Source of the DNA: Candidatus Kaiserbacteria bacterium
GTDB lineage: Bacteria; Patescibacteriota; Minisyncoccia; Phycocordibacterales; UBA2100
NCBI GenBank assembly: GCA_026996985.1
Contig: JALWJR010000017.1
Span: forward strand, 1-6,709
Length of the DNA stretch: 6,709 nucleotides
Reading direction: 5' to 3'
The notes under the pieces are model-generated. The model did no database searches. It was not told the origin of the DNA and saw only the letters and a list, made by a program, of their open reading frames with translations. Both the position numbers and the translations under genes were made by a program. This document shows positions 4,971 through 6,709 of the stretch, piece by piece; positions within the stretch are counted from its first letter, which is position 1; each line of letters begins with the position of its first letter.

Positions 4971-5540
4971 TTATTTTTCAGTATTATCGCTTTTAAAAGA
5001 CACATTTACAACTTCCCTGTCTTTTTCATCTTCAATTTCATAAAACTCGGCCGGTTTAAACTTAAACAAAGAAGCTATGAGGTTTGTCGGGAACATTTCA
5101 AGAGCCGTATTGTAATCGCGCACATTGCTGTTGTAGAATCTGCGCGCAGCCTGAATCTTATCCTCAGCATCCGTAAGCTCTCTTTGAAGCTCCAAAAAGT
5201 TTTGGTTTGCCTTTAGATCCGGATACTGCTCGGCAACCGCAAAAACACTTTTAAGAGCGTCCGTTAGCATATTGTCCGCCTGCAGTTTCTCTTTACTGTT
5301 TTGTCCTTCAAGAATTTTTGTTCTAAGTTCAACCACCTTCTCCAAAGTTTCCCTTTCATGTCCCATATAACCTTTAACCGCCTCAACCAAATTTGGAATA
5401 AGATTTGCCCGCCTTTTAAGTTGCACATCAATGTCGGCTGAGGCTTCTTTTACCCTGTTTTTATAGGTAACAAGACGGTTGTAAAGCAAAATTACGGCTA
5501 CAACCAAAATAACAAAAATTATTAAGGTAATGTTTATCAT
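4971..5540 (-). CDS. lemA: LemA family membrane protein
   Basis: A 189-residue LemA protein: one N-terminal membrane helix (about 4-20) with a very short outer end, then a long alpha-helical domain. The family signature is clear: YNRLVTYKNRVKEASADIDV (20-39), KRRANLIPNLVEAVKGY (42-58), AVAEQYPDLKANQNFLELQ (101-119), ELTDAEDKIQAARRFYN (121-137) and FPTNLIASLFKF (150-161), followed by a short charged tail. The molecular role of LemA is not established; in bacteria it is often next to htpX and is linked to envelope stress or membrane protein handling. Here it heads the cluster with the NTP pyrophosphatase and htpX. It is preceded by the best -10 box in the window and, unlike several neighbours, a leader of about 20 nt. 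Confidence 0.95.
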   Translation of the reverse strand: MINITLIIFVILVVAVILLYNRLVTYKNRVKEASADIDVQLKRRANLIPNLVEAVKGYMGHERETLEKVVELRTKILEGQNSKEKLQADNMLTDALKSVFAVAEQYPDLKANQNFLELQRELTDAEDKIQAARRFYNSNVRDYNTALEMFPTNLIASLFKFKPAEFYEIEDEKDREVVNVSFKSDNTEK

Positions 5541-5559
5541 GATCTTACTTTATTTGATA

Positions 5560-5575
5560 TGCTAAAATTATAGCA
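5560..5575 (-). promoter_or_regulatory. Promoter (-10) for the lemA cluster inside a small inverted repeat
   Basis: Minus-strand TATAAT (5572-5567) is a perfect -10 hexamer. It lies within TGCTA-(6 nt)-TAGCA, a 5-bp-arm inverted repeat at 5560-5575, which could serve as an operator. I find no -35 match at 16-18 bp. The start would be near 5560, giving a leader of about 20 nt without a Shine-Dalgarno sequence. The rest of the 94-bp gap to the dehydrogenase (5541-5634) shows nothing clear. Confidence 0.55.
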
Positions 5576-5634
5576 AAATCAACCCAAAACTCCAGAGATT
5601 TTGCAAATTCAGCGGTTTAACACATTCCGTATTT

Positions 5635-6606
5635 TCAAGAGAATTTTACTTGATTTTTGGGAGATTCACCTTTGAAAAAAGCGATTATATTGTCGGCCAC
5701 CATCTCTGCCATTTTATCTCTCGTCTCTTTTGATGCGCTGGCTATATGAGGAGTTAAAACAGTGTTTGGAAGCTCAAGAAGTTTTTTTGTGATTTCAGGT
5801 TCAAATTCATAAACGTCAAGCGCAACCGCAAAAAGATGCCCGCTTTCAAGCACGTCAACCAAATCACTTTCCACCACCACCTTGCCTCTTGAAGTGTTTA
5901 CAAAAACCGCTCCTTTTTTAAGCATTAAAAGTTTCTTTTTATCCAACAAATGTATTGTGGAAGGCAAAAGCGGAACATGCACGGTTAAAACATCAACATT
6001 GGGCAACATTTTCTCAAGCTCCGGATAAAAATCGGCATCAACAACATCATGCAAGTAATTGTTCTCTGCAACATCATGATAAATTATTCGCATACTAAAA
6101 CCGTGATGCATAATCTCGGCAACTCTTGTGCCTATTCGTCCGGCTCCCAAAACACCCAGTGTTTTCCCTTTCAAATCAAGCCCCAAAAGAAGTTCCGGCT
6201 CCCAACCTGTGTATTTTCCGGCTCGTGTAAATTTATCAGCCTCAACAATTCTTTGTGTCGCCGCGCAAATAAGCCCGGCAGTATGCTCGGCCACCGTCTC
6301 GGTAAGTACCCCGGGGGTGTGAGTTACCACAATCCCCAACTCTTCTGCCGCTTTCAAATCAATATGACCGAACCCTACAGAGTAAGTTGAACAAATTTTT
6401 AAATTTGGAGCGCTACTTAAAACTTCTTTATCTATCGTATCGGTAAGCAGGCACACCAAAGCATCCGGATTATGCTCTTTCAATTTTTCTATCAACTCTT
6501 TTTTTGAAAGTTGCCTGTCTCCTATATAGACCAAATCAAGTCCTGAATTTTTCAGCTTTTCAATACCGATCTCAGGTATATGTCTTGTAATAAAAACTTT
6601 TGCCAC
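5635..6606 (-). CDS. D-isomer-specific 2-hydroxyacid dehydrogenase (glyoxylate/hydroxypyruvate reductase-like)
   Basis: NAD(P)H-dependent reductase of 2-oxoacids to D-2-hydroxyacids. Numbering from TTG 6612: catalytic-domain segments SVGFGHIDLKAA (78-89) and NTP-like HTPGVLTETVAEH (98-110); Rossmann motif GAGRIG (156-161) in LKGKTLGVLGAGRIG; the catalytic triad R242 (NTSRG), E271 (DVYEFEPE) and H289 (TPHIAS); and a family C-terminus. Acidic D180 at the end of the second Rossmann strand hints at NADH over NADPH. It is closest in feel to GyaR-type glyoxylate reductases, but lactate or phosphoglycerate dehydrogenase activity cannot be excluded. In-frame stops lie just above 6612, so the start is TTG 6612 or GTG 6606. 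I chose GTG because a promoter box ends 6 nt before it, giving 323 residues. It is transcribed away from the gene at 6672. Confidence 0.9.
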   Translation of the reverse strand: MAKVFITRHIPEIGIEKLKNSGLDLVYIGDRQLSKKELIEKLKEHNPDALVCLLTDTIDKEVLSSAPNLKICSTYSVGFGHIDLKAAEELGIVVTHTPGVLTETVAEHTAGLICAATQRIVEADKFTRAGKYTGWEPELLLGLDLKGKTLGVLGAGRIGTRVAEIMHHGFSMRIIYHDVAENNYLHDVVDADFYPELEKMLPNVDVLTVHVPLLPSTIHLLDKKKLLMLKKGAVFVNTSRGKVVVESDLVDVLESGHLFAVALDVYEFEPEITKKLLELPNTVLTPHIASASKETRDKMAEMVADNIIAFFKGESPKNQVKFS

Positions 6607-6612
6607 TTTCAA

Positions 6613-6621
6613 ATTTTATCA
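6613..6621 (-). promoter_or_regulatory. Extended -10 promoter for the dehydrogenase, predicted leaderless
   Basis: Minus-strand TG-A-TAAAAT (6621-6613) is followed by TTGAAA and then GTG 6606, the same 6-nt spacing as at other genes here. TTGCAA (6643-6638) is a possible -35 at a long 19-bp spacing. If right, it fixes GTG 6606 rather than TTG 6612 as start. Confidence 0.5.
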
Positions 6622-6637
6622 TAAAATTAATCTTTTT

Positions 6638-6664
6638 TTGCAAATTGTGAATAAATGATACAAT
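6638..6664 (+). promoter_or_regulatory. Extended -10 promoter for the right-edge gene
   Basis: TG-A-TACAAT (-10 hexamer 6659-6664) ends 7 nt before ATG 6672. TTGCAA (6638-6643) is a poor -35 at 15 bp. Being its own reverse complement, it could serve both this promoter and the divergent one. The in-frame upstream ATG at 6663 lies inside the -10 box, which favours ATG 6672. Confidence 0.45.
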
Positions 6665-6671
6665 GATAAAC

Positions 6672-6709
6672 ATGGGTGTTAACATTCTTTCAGTTGGAGA
6701 CGTTACAAC
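6672..6709 (+). CDS. N-terminus of a probable PfkB-family sugar kinase, truncated by window edge
   Basis: Only 12 codons are inside the window: MGVNILSVGDVT. A first beta strand running into a GD(V/I)T turn is the usual opening of PfkB/ribokinase-type carbohydrate kinases, but other Rossmann-like proteins begin similarly, so the function is tentative. The gene itself is supported by the extended -10 box directly upstream. It is divergent from the dehydrogenase with 65 bp between the two start codons. Confidence 0.5.
   Translation, partial: MGVNILSVGDVT

Noticed and set aside
4967..5005. Longer start for the NTP pyrophosphatase gene (ATG 5005)
   Set aside because: The extra 13 codons overlap lemA and give a non-family N-terminus, whereas ATG 4966 gives the standard KLVRD-type start.

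Overview
The window looks like a stretch of a small, AT-leaning bacterial genome of the Candidate Phyla Radiation (Patescibacteria, possibly Microgenomates-like). This is inference. It rests on a short signal-peptide pilin of the type IV secretion pilin kind common in that group, a Mur-ligase-type protein that starts directly at the ATP-binding domain, very tight gene packing, and no recognisable Shine-Dalgarno sequence before any start codon. TGA ends two clear genes (366-368 and 5635-5637), so UGA is an ordinary stop here, which argues against the UGA=Gly lineages.

Layout. Bases 1-1260 hold a minus-strand unit. It has a sigma70-like promoter at 1232-1260, a hairpin at the predicted 5' end of the transcript, a 101-bp tandem array of tRNA-Cys-derived remnants (965-1210), an intact tRNA-Cys(GCA) (890-964), a YrdC/TsaC-type t6A synthesis gene whose ATG shares its A with the tRNA CCA end, and then a pilin running off the left edge. 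On the plus strand, divergent from this unit, is a CphA/MurE-like Mur ligase (1298-2595) split by a one-base frameshift near 1402. It converges on mreB (2597-3610, minus) with a single base between the two stop codons.

Upstream of mreB, also on the minus strand, lies a lemA - MazG-like NTP pyrophosphatase - htpX cluster (5540 down to 3711) with gaps of 4 and 14 nt. It has a perfect TATAAT box in front of lemA. Next is a D-2-hydroxyacid dehydrogenase (5635-6606, minus), transcribed divergently from a plus-strand gene that starts at 6672 and leaves the window after 12 codons (probably a PfkB-type sugar kinase).

The genes belong to ordinary cell maintenance: envelope (Mur ligase, MreB, membrane protease HtpX, LemA, pilin), tRNA and its modification (tRNA-Cys, YrdC), nucleotide clean-up and one redox enzyme. 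I see no defence system, transposon or CRISPR array. The most notable signals are regulatory. Five genes have a -10 box ending 6 or 7 nt before the start codon, which predicts leaderless mRNAs. The tRNA/start-codon overlap and the tRNA-remnant repeats are the other two.
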